Assembly: GCF_000379065.1 (NCBI RefSeq)
Contig: NZ_KB900614.1
Location: forward strand, 208,421-272,420
Direction of reading: 5' to 3'
DNA: 64,000 bases
Origin: Salinispora mooreana
GTDB taxonomy: Bacteria; Actinomycetota; Actinomycetes; Mycobacteriales; Micromonosporaceae
The notes below the pieces were generated by a model. That model was not told where the DNA came from. It saw nothing but the letters and a program-made list of their open reading frames with translations, and ran no database searches. Both the position numbers and the translations under genes were made by a program. Shown here piece by piece: positions 8,217 through 17,235 of the stretch (position 1 is the first letter of the stretch; each line of letters starts with the position of its first letter).

Positions 8217-10122
8217 CGCTGACGGCAACGCGCATCGCCACCGCGATGGCAATGCGAACGCCGCCTACCTGGAGTATCTGGAAGCCACAAGCCGCGGGAA
8301 TGCTGCGTACTACCGTGCGGCCCGGGCGTTCTTTCGGCGGTGGCCCTGGCCGCAGGACTGGGCAGGCGAGCCGCTGGAGGTTCGGCTGTCGGCGAACTCG
8401 TCGACCCGGCCGCTGATCACGTTCCTGATGCTGCACCGCGGGCTGCGGCCCGGCTACGACTATCTGCTGGAGCGCAAGCTGTCCAGCATCTGGCGGGAGA
8501 TCAAGGAGTCACCGATCGGCGTCGACCTGGACCGGTTCCTGACCGCCGCCGCCGAGTTGGGGTTCACCGAACGGGTCCGGTTCGCCACCGGCTCGCAGGT
8601 GCCGGCCCGCCTGCTGATCCAGACCGGCCGGAGACTGAACCAACTCACCGTGGACGATCTGGCCAAGTTCGCCACCGCATGCCGCGATCGCCAGGCCCGC
8701 ACCGGCACCGACCACAAGCACTACCTCGCCGCGCTGAGCAACACCCAGCGAGTCCTGTTCCACATGGGCATCGCGGCCGACCTGCCCCGCTGCGGCGGGC
8801 CGATACCGTTGACCAAACGGCTGTCCGAGGTGGCGGCGCCGATCCGGGCGACGCTGATCGCCTACCTGGAACGCAAACGCGCAACCTGCGTCGCCAAGAC
8901 GGTGTCGGCCCTGGCCACCCGGCTCAAGCACTTCGGTGTCTTCGTCACCGGCATCGACCCGGACCTGCCCAGCATCGCGTCGCTGCAGCGGTGCCAGCAC
9001 ATCGAGCCTTACCTGACCTTCCTCGTTGATGCCCGCAACACCAAAACCGGCGAGGTCATCACGGTCGCCGACCGGGCCCGACGGGTGCTGGCCCTGACGA
9101 CCTTCCTGACCGACATCACCGAATGGGGCTGGCCCGAAGCGCCGCCTCGCAAACTGGTGTTCCGCGACGACATTCCCAAGCTGCCGCAGCCCCTGCCCCG
9201 CTACCTGCCCATCGACGCCGACCGGCGGCTCACCGACGCGCTGCGCGAGCACCCCGGCAACGAACTTGCCGCCTACGCCCTGCGGCTGCAACGGGCCTGC
9301 GGACTACGCATCGGGGAACTACTCGACCTCGAGCTGAACTGCGTGCACGAAGTCCCCGGCCAGGGCAGCTGGCTCAAAGTCCCACTCGGCAAACTCGAGA
9401 CCGAACGCATGGTCCCGCTCGATGAGGAGATCCTCGACCTCATCGACCACATCACCGAGATTCGGTCGCCAGGCCGGCCACTGCCGCACCCCCGCTACCG
9501 CCGCCTGGCGCAGTTCCTGTTCACCCACCACGGGCGGCGCCTCGGCCAGCAAGCCCTCCGCACCGAACTCGACCGGGCCACCCAGACCGCCGGTCTCGGG
9601 CACATCACCTCCCACCAACTGCGGCACACCTACGCCACTGCCCTGGTCAACGCCGGAGTGTCCCTGCAGGCGCTGATGGCCCTGCTCGGTCACGTCTCCG
9701 CCGAGATGAGCCTGCGCTACGGCCGGCTATTCGACGCCACCGTCCGCGACGAATACGAACGCGCGCTCACCCTCGCCAAGCAGCAGGCCCGCACCCCCGC
9801 CACCAGCCGCACCAGCCTGCCGCTGGCCGATATCACCAGCGGCGCCAACTGGAAGACCACCCCGCTGGTCAAGTCCCGCCTGGCTAGCGGCTTCTGCCTG
9901 CGAGCTCCGGCCCAGGGCGCCTGCACCTACGCCAACATCTGCGAACACTGCCCCAGCTTCCACACCGAAACCAGCTCGCTGCCCATCCTCGCCGCCCAAC
10001 GCGTCGACGCCGCGGCGCTGGCCACCGACGCCGAACAGCGCGGCTGGATCAGCGAAGCCGAACGGCACCGCAAACTCATCGCCCGACTCGACACCCTGAT
10101 CAGCCAGGCGCAAGCCGGATGA
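8182..10122 (+). CDS. tnpB: Large tyrosine recombinase, Tn554 TnpB type
   Basis: Second tyrosine recombinase, 646 residues. It has a long N-terminal DNA-binding region and a catalytic domain with Arg in CGLRIGELLDL, Lys in PLGKLETERMVPLDEE, His and Arg in TSHQLRHTYATAL, His in LLGHVSAEMSLRYG, and Tyr in LRYG. A C-terminal extension holds four close cysteines (FCLRAPAQGACTYANICEHC), likely a zinc-binding finger that is a feature of TnpB-type recombinases. The gene overlaps tnpA by 35 bases and tnpC by four. TnpA and TnpB probably act together on the two ends. Confidence 0.9.
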   Translation: MPPVTACAPARDADGNAHRHRDGNANAAYLEYLEATSRGNAAYYRAARAFFRRWPWPQDWAGEPLEVRLSANSSTRPLITFLMLHRGLRPGYDYLLERKLSSIWREIKESPIGVDLDRFLTAAAELGFTERVRFATGSQVPARLLIQTGRRLNQLTVDDLAKFATACRDRQARTGTDHKHYLAALSNTQRVLFHMGIAADLPRCGGPIPLTKRLSEVAAPIRATLIAYLERKRATCVAKTVSALATRLKHFGVFVTGIDPDLPSIASLQRCQHIEPYLTFLVDARNTKTGEVITVADRARRVLALTTFLTDITEWGWPEAPPRKLVFRDDIPKLPQPLPRYLPIDADRRLTDALREHPGNELAAYALRLQRACGLRIGELLDLELNCVHEVPGQGSWLKVPLGKLETERMVPLDEEILDLIDHITEIRSPGRPLPHPRYRRLAQFLFTHHGRRLGQQALRTELDRATQTAGLGHITSHQLRHTYATALVNAGVSLQALMALLGHVSAEMSLRYGRLFDATVRDEYERALTLAKQQARTPATSRTSLPLADITSGANWKTTPLVKSRLASGFCLRAPAQGACTYANICEHCPSFHTETSSLPILAAQRVDAAALATDAEQRGWISEAERHRKLIARLDTLISQAQAG

Positions 10123-10421
10123 GCAACACCGAGGACCTCAACCGCGTCGAGCGGGCCTGCGCCGACCTGCGCCGCGACGGGCAGCCGGTCACCTTCACCG
10201 CCGTCGCCGCGCACACCGGCCTGGCCCGCACCACCCTCTACCGCAACCCCCCGCTGCGAGCCGTCATCGACCACCACCGACACCAGGCCACCAACACCGG
10301 CACCCTCACCGCCATCACCGACGAGTTGGCCACCCTACGCGCCGCCGTCGGCGCCATCGCCGCCCGAGTACGACGCCACGAAGAACAACTCCGCCGAATC
10401 AACACCCGAGAACCGACCTGA
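10119..10421 (+). CDS. tnpC: Tn554 TnpC-like accessory protein (DUF6262-type)
   Basis: 100-residue accessory protein. A helix-turn-helix segment (VTFTAVAAHTGLARTTLYRNPPLRAVI) is followed by a coiled-coil tail (ITDELATLRAAVGAIAARVRRHEEQLRRI). TnpC of Tn554 is known to influence transposition frequency and orientation rather than to be catalytic. The ATGA overlap with tnpB indicates coupled translation. Family membership follows from gene order, size and fold, and is less certain than for the two recombinases. Confidence 0.75.
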   Translation: MSNTEDLNRVERACADLRRDGQPVTFTAVAAHTGLARTTLYRNPPLRAVIDHHRHQATNTGTLTAITDELATLRAAVGAIAARVRRHEEQLRRINTREPT

Positions 10422-10472
10422 AAGCGTTAACCGGCCAAACACCCAAGACCAAGATCATTAGCCGGATAATCC

Positions 10473-10700
10473 TAGGACATCGCCCTGGCCGAGGCGTTCT
10501 TCGCCACACTGAAGCAAGAGTTGGACGTCGACCGCCGACGCTGGGCATCCGAGGCTGATGTCCGCCGCAACGTGTTCCGGTGGATCGCCTTCTACAACCA
10601 CCGACGCCGCCACTCCGCACTCGGCTACCTCAGCCCCGCCGACTGCGAACGGACCCTTGTGCCGACTACACTGCATCAAATCGCGGCATACCCGGTGTCC
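10473..10700 (+). pseudogene. IS3-family OrfB remnant, right part
   Basis: Continuation of the OrfB broken at 7034. It reads IALAEAFFATLKQEL, then WIAFYNHRRRHSALGYLSPADCE, containing the last catalytic Glu (ATLKQE) and the conserved YNxxRxHxxLGY end of IS3 transposases. It lacks its own start and is non-functional. Confidence 0.85.
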
Positions 10701-10727
10701 ACATCCCCAGGGAAACTCCCCTGGTGT

Positions 10728-10779
10728 AGACACCCCGGCGTCTGTCAACTCGGTCGAGTCAACAGACGCCGGGGTGTCT
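10728..10779. terminator. Strong bidirectional hairpin
   Basis: An 18-bp perfect inverted repeat: AGACACCCCGGCGTCTGT at 10728-10745 and its complement ACAGACGCCGGGGTGTCT at 10762-10779, with further partial pairing in the loop. A second small hairpin, CCAGGG...CCCTGG, precedes it near 10708-10724. It lies downstream of the IS3 remnant and of the minus-strand gene that ends at 10883, so it may terminate both or mark the old IS3 end. Confidence 0.55.
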
Positions 10780-10882
10780 GACGGGCCGTCTCAGCACGAC
10801 TGTTGTCGTGAGCTTCCCTGCTCAGCTTTCTGTTGCAATGGACGTCCAGAAAGGGGCGCTGCCACGACGGTTCGTCGGGGCG

Positions 10883-13084
10883 TTACCAGCGGCGGGTGTT
10901 GTCGGGCCAGGAGTTGTACGGTTGGGCGGAGAGGATGGAGTCCCAGCCGCTGCTGGTGGTGCCGGTTGGGGTGTACGGGGTGATGTCGGTGCCGCTGCCG
11001 TTGAACGGGGACGTGTCCAGGTAGCCGGTCACGACGCCGTTGCCGTCGCGTCGGTAGTAGAGGCCGCCGCCGGGTGAGAACAGTGCGGTGGCATTGCCCC
11101 AGCCGCTGGTGGCGAGGTCTGCCCGGCTCCAGTCGTTGGCGCCGACGGCGGTGTAGGCGATGAGCGCGCCGGCGTTGGTGGTCGCCAGCAGGCGTCCCTC
11201 ACCGGTGGCCGCGAGCGTGGGTACGCCGAAGCCGTTGCTGACGATGACCGTTCCGTTGATCAGGTCGGTGGCCGGGTCCGCGGGTTTGGCCTTGGTCACG
11301 GTGTATCGCAGCCACTTGCCGCCGGCGCGGCCGAACAGGGAGCCGTGCCCGTCGTAGACCAGCAGGTCGTGGGTCCAGCCGCCACCGAGACGCTCGGCGG
11401 TGCGGGTGAAGGTCAACGGTTGGGTGCCGGTGATGTCGACCCGGTGCAGGCTACCGGCCTCGGTGGTGACCAGCAGCGTGTCCGAGTTGAGGGTTGCCAG
11501 CGCTTTCGGCGTGAACCCGAGGGTCTGTTCCGACACGGTGCTGGCCACCTTCGCCCCGGTGACCGGGTCGAGTGCGGTGTAGGAGATCCGACCGTCTGAG
11601 TTCACCCCGTACACCGAGACCAGTCCGGTCCACGGCCGCGCCGACAGCAGCACCTGGTCCCAGCCGCTGCTGCTGACCGGATCGTTCGGGAAGGACTCGA
11701 TGTCACTGCCGCTACCGTCGAACGGATTGACGTCACGGTAGCGGTCCAACCGACCGGTCGAGGTCCGCGCGTAGTAGTGGCCGCCACCGGGCGAGAGCAG
11801 TTGCGTCGGACCCGACCAACCAGTGCTCGCCAGGTCGTCCCTCGACCATGCCTCGGAACCGTTGCCGTGGATGGTGTACGACAGCAGGCGGTCGTCGGCG
11901 TTGCCCAGGATCCGTCCGGCGCCGGGCGACGTGATGGACGTCAGGCTGAAACCGGTGTCGATCACGGTGGCCCGGCTGATGTGCTCCGCACCGGTCGGCT
12001 TCTCGGTGGTCAGCGTCCGACGGCGAAGCTCGTCCGTGTCCTCGAGGATGCCGTAGAGCGACCCGTACCCGTCATAGGTCAGCCGGTCGTACGGAGACCA
12101 CCCGTTCATGACCCAGGTGGTGGTGAAGGTCAGCGGAGCTGTTCCGGTGACGTCCACCCGGTACATCTTGCCGTCGGTGTCGGTGATCAGGATGGTGTCC
12201 TCGTTCAGCGTGGCCATCGCCTTCGGAGCAAACCCGAGGCTGACAGCCGACTGCCGGTCCGCCCGCAGGTCACCGGTAGCTGAGTCGATCACGCTGTAGG
12301 TCAGCCGGCCGTCGGAGCGCACACCGAAAATCTGCACGTCAGCGGTCTGCTCACCGAACCACGCGTCGAGGTCGTCGACCCGGGTGGCGGTCGCCCCGTC
12401 CCTGGTCTCCGTCTCCCCCAGACAGCCCTTCTGCCACGAAGTGTTGCTGACAGCCACCAGCGCGGGTGCGCCCTCGGCATCCCGAAACACCGGACCCCCG
12501 GCGTCACCCATGCAGATGGTCGCCCCAGCCGACGCCCCCATCAGTCCGACGGTGGTCGTAGCGACATCCTGGACGGTGAAGGCGGCGGCGTGCAGGCGGT
12601 CCGGCACCCACTCGGTGGCCGTACGGCCGTATCCCGCGACCGTGAGGGTCTCGCTGGCTGCGGGAGCCGTGTCGGCGAGCCCCACCGGAGCGATGTCGGT
12701 GACCGGTGCGGACAGACGCGCCAACACCAGATTCCGATCCGGGTGCGGTACGACCGTAACGACAGCACGCTCCTGACCGGCCGTCCCCGTCAGATCGGTA
12801 CGGCCAATCAGCGCACGAGTGGGCTTCCCAGGCGTCCCCCGAACCACCGGCGTGCTGCCATCACCGAAACAGTTCTTCGCCGTGAGCACCCAATCCTGGT
12901 CGACCAGAACGCCCGTACACACCTGCTCATCACCGAACATGACCTTCGCGGTGAAGCCGTACGCCCCATCCGGAACCGGATCGGAGCCGGCAACAGCCCG
13001 AGCGGCGCCGCCGCCCAGGAGGCCAGCCGCGAGCACAGTCCCGACCAGGGCCGCACCCCAACGACGCAAACTATGAACCAACAA
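10883..13084 (-). CDS. Secreted trypsin-fold pseudoprotease with tachylectin-like propeller
   Basis: 733-residue secreted protein. Signal peptide (RRWGAALVGTVLAAGLLGGGAARA), a chymotrypsin/S1-fold domain (about 35-245), then two tandem repeats of roughly 240 residues resembling tachylectin-2 type propellers (FGVRSDGRLTYSVIDSATG ... YGVNSDGRISYTALDPVTG). All three catalytic residues are replaced: the LTAAHC histidine is Asn71 (VLTAKNC), the aspartate is Asn118 (HPDRNLVLARL), and the serine of GDSGGP is Ala195 (CMGDAGGPVF). The fold cysteines remain, so it probably binds rather than cuts. TTG start at 13084 is supported by AAGGGA six bases upstream and matches the TTG start of its paralogue at 19013. 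Confidence 0.85.
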   Translation of the reverse strand: MLVHSLRRWGAALVGTVLAAGLLGGGAARAVAGSDPVPDGAYGFTAKVMFGDEQVCTGVLVDQDWVLTAKNCFGDGSTPVVRGTPGKPTRALIGRTDLTGTAGQERAVVTVVPHPDRNLVLARLSAPVTDIAPVGLADTAPAASETLTVAGYGRTATEWVPDRLHAAAFTVQDVATTTVGLMGASAGATICMGDAGGPVFRDAEGAPALVAVSNTSWQKGCLGETETRDGATATRVDDLDAWFGEQTADVQIFGVRSDGRLTYSVIDSATGDLRADRQSAVSLGFAPKAMATLNEDTILITDTDGKMYRVDVTGTAPLTFTTTWVMNGWSPYDRLTYDGYGSLYGILEDTDELRRRTLTTEKPTGAEHISRATVIDTGFSLTSITSPGAGRILGNADDRLLSYTIHGNGSEAWSRDDLASTGWSGPTQLLSPGGGHYYARTSTGRLDRYRDVNPFDGSGSDIESFPNDPVSSSGWDQVLLSARPWTGLVSVYGVNSDGRISYTALDPVTGAKVASTVSEQTLGFTPKALATLNSDTLLVTTEAGSLHRVDITGTQPLTFTRTAERLGGGWTHDLLVYDGHGSLFGRAGGKWLRYTVTKAKPADPATDLINGTVIVSNGFGVPTLAATGEGRLLATTNAGALIAYTAVGANDWSRADLATSGWGNATALFSPGGGLYYRRDGNGVVTGYLDTSPFNGSGTDITPYTPTGTTSSGWDSILSAQPYNSWPDNTRRW

Positions 13085-13494
13085 GATATTCCCTTACGGA
13101 AGAGTCGTGACATGGGCCGGCGGGAAGGCTGCCGGCATCAGCCCTTGTCTCGGCGCTCATGTAGCAGCCGATCTCGGGTCAACAGGCGTCTGGCACTGTG
13201 GGATTTCACATAACCGCATGCCACAAAAGCGACATGTCGAATTTCTTCAAGGTTTCACCTTCGTTCACGCCGGCATACGCGCCCGGTAGCTGCGATAGCG
13301 AACCGAAACCCCTGCTCCAACCCAGTCCGACATCACCTGCGGCGTCATCATCCCACACCCGATCCGCCCCGAGCTCAGGACCGATTAGGGGCTGCTTCGC
13401 GGTGTCCGCCACTATCCTTTTAGCACCCTTTACCCGTAACGGTAGGTGATACAGGGGTCCAGGACTTCCAGCTGCGGGACCGCTGGCTACGTTT
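13085..13494. other. Gene-free stretch upstream of pseudoprotease gene
   Basis: About 410 bases with no convincing coding sequence. It should hold the promoter of the minus-strand pseudoprotease gene and the 3' flank of the ADPS-like gene. It is less GC-rich around 13195-13260. No hairpin or known element was recognised. Confidence 0.5.
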
Positions 13495-15105
13495 CTAATA
13501 CACCCGGTCCAAGAGGACACCGGGGTTGAGTACCCACGATGGATCGAGGGTGGCTTTCGCGGCGCGTAGCGCCAGCGCCACCGGCTCGGGGCGCTGCTGG
13601 TCGTACCAGGGCCGATGGTCGCGGCCGACGGCGTGGTGGTGGGTGATGGTGCCGCCGGAGGCGAGCAGCGCCGCGGAGACGGCGGACTTGATCTGATCCC
13701 ACTGGGCGAGGGTGCTCCCCCACCTGCCGGCGGCGTAGACGCCGAAGTAGGGGGCCGGCCCGTCCGGGTAGACGTGGGTGAACCGGCAGGTGACCACGCC
13801 GGTCGCGCCGACCTCCCGCAGCGCCGCGCCGACCGCGTCGAGCACGGCGGCGCGCAACGCCGGATAGCGGTCCCAGGTGCAGGCGGTCTCGAAGGTCTCC
13901 ACGATCATCGACCGGGCGGTGAGGGCATCCCGCTGGTACGGCATCCGCAGGAACGACGACCGCCAGGTGTCGGTGGCGCCACTCCCCTGAGACGCCGACG
14001 CGTCGCGCTCCCGGGGCGGCTCGGGCAGCGTCCCGCCGTGGTCGCGGCACAGTTCGACGGCACGGTCCAGCGCGGGCCCGACCGGGTGGTCCGCGGACTC
14101 GAAGCCCAGCACGAGCATCCCGCCGCCGGTGGCCGCGCCGGCGTTCAGCAGCGCCTCCGCCGGGTCGAGCAGCCGGCAGTTGCTCGGGTGCAGCCCGGAC
14201 TGGGCGATCGCCCGGGTCGCCGCGACGGCCGCGTCGTGGTCCTCGAAGTGCACCGCCGCGTCGGCCCGCCACCGTGGCCGGTCCTGCAGCCGAAGCCACG
14301 CCTCGGTGATGACGCCGAGCGCGCCCTCCGAGCCGAGGAAGAGCCGGTCCGGTGAGGGTCCCGCGCCGGAGGCCGGCAACCGTAGGGACTGGCTGATGCC
14401 GGCGGGGGTGACCACCCGCAGCGCCTCCACCAGGTCGTCGATGTGGGTCAGGACCGTCGCGTAGTGCCCGCCCGCCCGCGTCGCGAGCCAGCCGCCGACG
14501 GTGGAGAACTCGAACGACTGCGGGAAGTGCCGCAGGGTGAGGTGCCGCGGGCGAAGGTGTTCCTCCAGCGCCGGCCCGAACACGCCGGCCTGGACCCGCG
14601 CCGCCCGGCTGGTCCGGTCGACCTCCAGCACCCGGTCGAGCCGGCCGAGGTCTAGACTGACCGCGCCGGGGTAGCCGTCGCCCACCCGGGGCTCCACCCC
14701 ACCGACCACCGAGGAGCCGCCACCGAACGGGATGACCGCCAGGCCGGACCGCGAGCACCAGTCCAGCAGGTCAACCACGTCCTGTTCGGAGGTGGGGCGG
14801 GCGATCAGGTCCGGCGGGTGCCGTACCTCGCCGTGCAGGTTCCGGACCACGTCCCGGAACGCCTTTCCGTGCGCGTGGGCCGCCCGGTCGGCCAGCTCAG
14901 CCGAGCAGAGGTGCGCCAGCGCCGCCGGCGGGGTGACCCGCGCCGGCGGCAGATTCAGCTCAGCCACCGGCGGCGGTCCGTGCGGGGTCAGGTCAACGTC
15001 GGGTAGCAGGGCCCGTACCCGGTCGTTCAGCCGCGCGGCCTCCGCACCGGTGACCGCGTCCTCGACGTGGCCCCAACCCCACCATGAACGACGCTTCGCG
15101 GGCAT
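13495..15105 (-). CDS. FAD-binding oxidoreductase, alkyl-DHAP synthase-like
   Basis: 536-residue FAD enzyme of the VAO/ALO superfamily. The FAD_binding_4 domain has the nucleotide loop IPFGGGSSVVGG and FGPALEEHL...GWLATRAGGHYATVLTHIDD. The C-terminal FAD-oxidase domain ends with the histidine motif ITHHHAVGRDHRPWY typical of alkyl-dihydroxyacetonephosphate synthases. In eukaryotes this enzyme swaps the acyl chain of acyl-DHAP for a fatty alcohol to make ether lipids. In actinobacteria the substrate is often unproven, so 'ADPS-like' is safer. Start ATG 15105 has GGGGAGA upstream. The DedA gene starts 41 bases before it on the opposite side of the transcript (15146 end), suggesting an operon. 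Confidence 0.85.
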   Translation of the reverse strand: MPAKRRSWWGWGHVEDAVTGAEAARLNDRVRALLPDVDLTPHGPPPVAELNLPPARVTPPAALAHLCSAELADRAAHAHGKAFRDVVRNLHGEVRHPPDLIARPTSEQDVVDLLDWCSRSGLAVIPFGGGSSVVGGVEPRVGDGYPGAVSLDLGRLDRVLEVDRTSRAARVQAGVFGPALEEHLRPRHLTLRHFPQSFEFSTVGGWLATRAGGHYATVLTHIDDLVEALRVVTPAGISQSLRLPASGAGPSPDRLFLGSEGALGVITEAWLRLQDRPRWRADAAVHFEDHDAAVAATRAIAQSGLHPSNCRLLDPAEALLNAGAATGGGMLVLGFESADHPVGPALDRAVELCRDHGGTLPEPPRERDASASQGSGATDTWRSSFLRMPYQRDALTARSMIVETFETACTWDRYPALRAAVLDAVGAALREVGATGVVTCRFTHVYPDGPAPYFGVYAAGRWGSTLAQWDQIKSAVSAALLASGGTITHHHAVGRDHRPWYDQQRPEPVALALRAAKATLDPSWVLNPGVLLDRVY

Positions 15106-15145
15106 CCGGTCTCCCCAAAGTCACCGACGTCGATGTAGGGGAAAC

Positions 15146-15889
15146 CTACTCGACCGATGAGGTGATCGGTATCCCACCGCCCGGCGCCACTGACACGTCG
15201 GCCCCGGTCGAGGCCGAGCCCTGCTCCGGCGTCGGTGCCCGGTGGACGGACCCGGCTGGGGCCAGGTGCCGATCGTCGGGCAGTTCCGGCAGTAGCCGAC
15301 GCCGAGTCACCGCCAACACCCCGGTGGCGAGCAACACACCGACCACCGTCGTCACCACCATCGGGCTGGGTGCACCGGGCAGCAGCCCGGTGATCGACCG
15401 GGCTGCCGTGCCCAGCACCAGGTAGAGCCCGCCCCACGCCGCCGCACCGAGCGCCGCACAGCTCACAAACCGCCGGTACGACATCCGCAACCCACCGGCG
15501 ACCAGCGGCAGCAACGCGTTGAGGACCGGCAGGAAGGGCGCCACCAGCACCATCTGGCCGCCGCTGCGGCGCAACATGTGCTCCGCCGCCGCCCACCGCC
15601 GTTCGCCGATCCAGTCGCCGACCCGCCCGCGCCGCAGCCGGTCGGCGAAGCGACGGCCGGCCAGGAAGCTCAGCGACCAGCCGGCCAGGCAACCGGCGAC
15701 CACTGCGCCGAGCACGGCGAGGCCGGCGCTGGGGCCCCGCGCCCCCACCGCTGCGAGGATCACCACGTCCCCGGGCACCAACACCCCCAGCAGCGGTACG
15801 GCATCGAAGATCATCACCAACCCGAGCACCCCCAACAGCAGCAGAGTGGGAAGCTCTCCGATCTGGGCCAGCCAATCCATGCCCGACAC
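15146..15889 (-). CDS. DedA-family membrane protein lacking the key arginines
   Basis: 247-residue polytopic membrane protein of the DedA/VTT family, a family tied to lipid scrambling and proton-dependent membrane homeostasis. Hydrophobic helices run through TLLLLGVLGLVMIFDAVPLLGVLVPGD, SAGLAVLGAVVAGCLAGWSLSFLAGRRF and LVAPFLPVLNALLPLVAGG. The usual FxxRxxPxxR signature has Pro118 and Asn124 where the two conserved arginines normally sit, and the conserved acid after VPG is Asp rather than Glu. The other DedA in this window (26891-28306) keeps both arginines. The start could be GTG 15889 or ATG 15880. Confidence 0.85.
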   Translation of the reverse strand: MSGMDWLAQIGELPTLLLLGVLGLVMIFDAVPLLGVLVPGDVVILAAVGARGPSAGLAVLGAVVAGCLAGWSLSFLAGRRFADRLRRGRVGDWIGERRWAAAEHMLRRSGGQMVLVAPFLPVLNALLPLVAGGLRMSYRRFVSCAALGAAAWGGLYLVLGTAARSITGLLPGAPSPMVVTTVVGVLLATGVLAVTRRRLLPELPDDRHLAPAGSVHRAPTPEQGSASTGADVSVAPGGGIPITSSVE

Positions 15890-15973
15890 GTTAGAACCAC
15901 GCCGCCTCTCTGGACATCCGGAGTAGCCCCCAGCTCCCCCTGATTCCCCGCTCAGGGTCGCCGTCGGCGTCGG

Positions 15974-16654
15974 TCAGGCGGGCCGCAGCACCTGCACCCG
16001 CCGCACCGGGGAGTCGGCAGTCGGCTCGGTGGTCGGCACCACATACTCGGCGACGACCGCCATCCCGTGGGCCGGTACGTGACCGCGGCCCGGCTCGCCG
16101 ACCAGCACGTTGACCCCGGCGGACGCGGCGCGGCGGAGGAAGGGCAGCATCCGCGCCGCCATCGCCCGGTCGTACAGAACATCGCCGGCGACCAGCAGGT
16201 CCAGCTCGGCGGCGGCGTCGTCTAGCAGATCCCGGTCGGTGGCCGCGATCCGCACGCCGTTGGCCCGCGCGTTGACCGTGACGGCGGCAACCGCGTACGG
16301 GTCGGTGTCGGCGGCCACGACCTGCGCTGCGCCGGCCAGCGCGGCGGCGACCGCGACCACGCCCGAGCCGGCGGCCAGATCGAGTACCCGGCGGCCCGTC
16401 ACCAGGTCGGGGTGGTCGAGCAGGTGCCGGGCGAGGGCCTGACCGCCGGGCCACACCGACGCCCAGTACGGCGGGGGCAGCGCGTGCCCGGCGCGGGCCT
16501 CCATCCGGGCCCACCAGACGATCGGATCCTCGGCGAGATGCAGGCGCAGTTCGGGCACGAACGGCACGGGCAACAGCCGCAGCCGGTCCAGGCCCTGGCC
16601 GGGCGCAGCGATCTCCCGTTCCAGGTCGACCAGCGCGGTCGCGGCTACGCCCAC
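15974..16654 (-). CDS. SAM-dependent protein methyltransferase (PrmA/ETFB-KMT-like)
   Basis: 226-residue class I methyltransferase. SAM motif I is VLDLAAGSGVVAVAAAL, preceded by PPYWASVWPGGQALARHLL, a segment found in the PrmA/METTL20-like group that methylates lysines of ribosomal or electron-transfer proteins. The acidic loop AADTDPYAV binds the SAM ribose. The post-motif DLLVAGDVLYDRAMA fits the family. The exact substrate cannot be told from sequence. It lies 84 bases before the DedA gene on the same strand. Confidence 0.8.
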   Translation of the reverse strand: MGVAATALVDLEREIAAPGQGLDRLRLLPVPFVPELRLHLAEDPIVWWARMEARAGHALPPPYWASVWPGGQALARHLLDHPDLVTGRRVLDLAAGSGVVAVAAALAGAAQVVAADTDPYAVAAVTVNARANGVRIAATDRDLLDDAAAELDLLVAGDVLYDRAMAARMLPFLRRAASAGVNVLVGEPGRGHVPAHGMAVVAEYVVPTTEPTADSPVRRVQVLRPA

Positions 16655-16840
16655 CGGGGCAGCATGCCCTAGTCTGGTGCGCCACCGTGCGGTGTTCGGT
16701 AGGTCCGCCCCGGACCGGTCATTTCGTTGCCTACGGCACTTCGACCAGCGGATTGGCGCGCGGCCCGCTACTGTCGGGAAGGTACCGGGCGATCATCGGC
16801 CGCCGGCCGGGGGTCGCCCGCTTGGAACAGGGAGAGATGC

Positions 16841-17044
16841 ATGGCAACCGGCACCGTCAAGTGGTTCAACGCAGAAAAGGGCTTCGGCTTCATCGAGCAG
16901 GATGGCGGGGGGCCGGACGTCTTCGTCCACTACTCGTCGATCTCGATGAGCGGTTACCGGGAGCTGAGCGAGGGCCAGAAGGTCGACTTCGATGTAACCC
17001 AGGGCCAGAAGGGCCCGCAGGCGGATAACGTCCGCCCGGCGTGA
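16841..17044 (+). CDS. Cold-shock protein (CspA family)
   Basis: 67-residue single-stranded nucleic-acid-binding OB-fold protein. It has the RNP1 motif KGFGFIEQ, the RNP2 motif VFVHYSS and the normal start [14 protein letters not shown]. It probably acts as an RNA chaperone that melts structures in mRNA. ATG at 16841 follows GGAGAG with standard spacing. About 180 bases separate it from the divergent methyltransferase, leaving space for a long leader, which is common for csp genes. A strong hairpin follows 8 bases after the stop. Confidence 0.95.
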   Translation: MATGTVKWFNAEKGFGFIEQDGGGPDVFVHYSSISMSGYRELSEGQKVDFDVTQGQKGPQADNVRPA

Positions 17045-17051
17045 CCCTGCG

Positions 17052-17087
17052 CGGTGACGGCGGCTGAACCACCGGCCGCCGTCACCG
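17052..17087 (+). terminator. Terminator of the cold-shock gene
   Basis: 13-bp perfect stem CGGTGACGGCGGC (17052-17064) and GCCGCCGTCACCG (17075-17087) with a 10-base loop, directly after the csp stop codon. There is no U-run, as is usual in high-GC actinobacteria. Confidence 0.75.
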
Positions 17088-17235
17088 TCGGCTGCACGGG
17101 AGGTTCGTACCGCGTAATCGCGTGTCCTTCCGCCGACTGGCTACCCCGGACCCGGGACGATCGGCGTGTCCGTCGCTTCGCCGCGGGCCGTGACCGGCTG
17201 CCCGCCTGCGCTGGTCGCGGGCAACTGGCTCACTA

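Larger units (their letters stand above)
7035..10472 (+). mobile_element. Tn554-like transposon with tnpA-tnpB-tnpC and no cargo
   Basis: A 3.4-kb element that interrupts an IS3 orfB at a conserved site: host codons for GRIGSS stop at 7034 and resume as (D)IALAEAFF at 10473. It carries three same-strand overlapping genes whose lengths (360, 646 and 100 residues) parallel TnpA, TnpB and TnpC of the staphylococcal Tn554 family (361, 630 and 125 residues). The ends carry an imperfect inverted repeat, TTAACCGGCTAAT (7038-7050) and ATTAGCCGGATAA (10457-10469). TCC lies at both junctions, as expected for tyrosine-recombinase crossover without a target duplication. There is no room for cargo. Confidence 0.8.
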
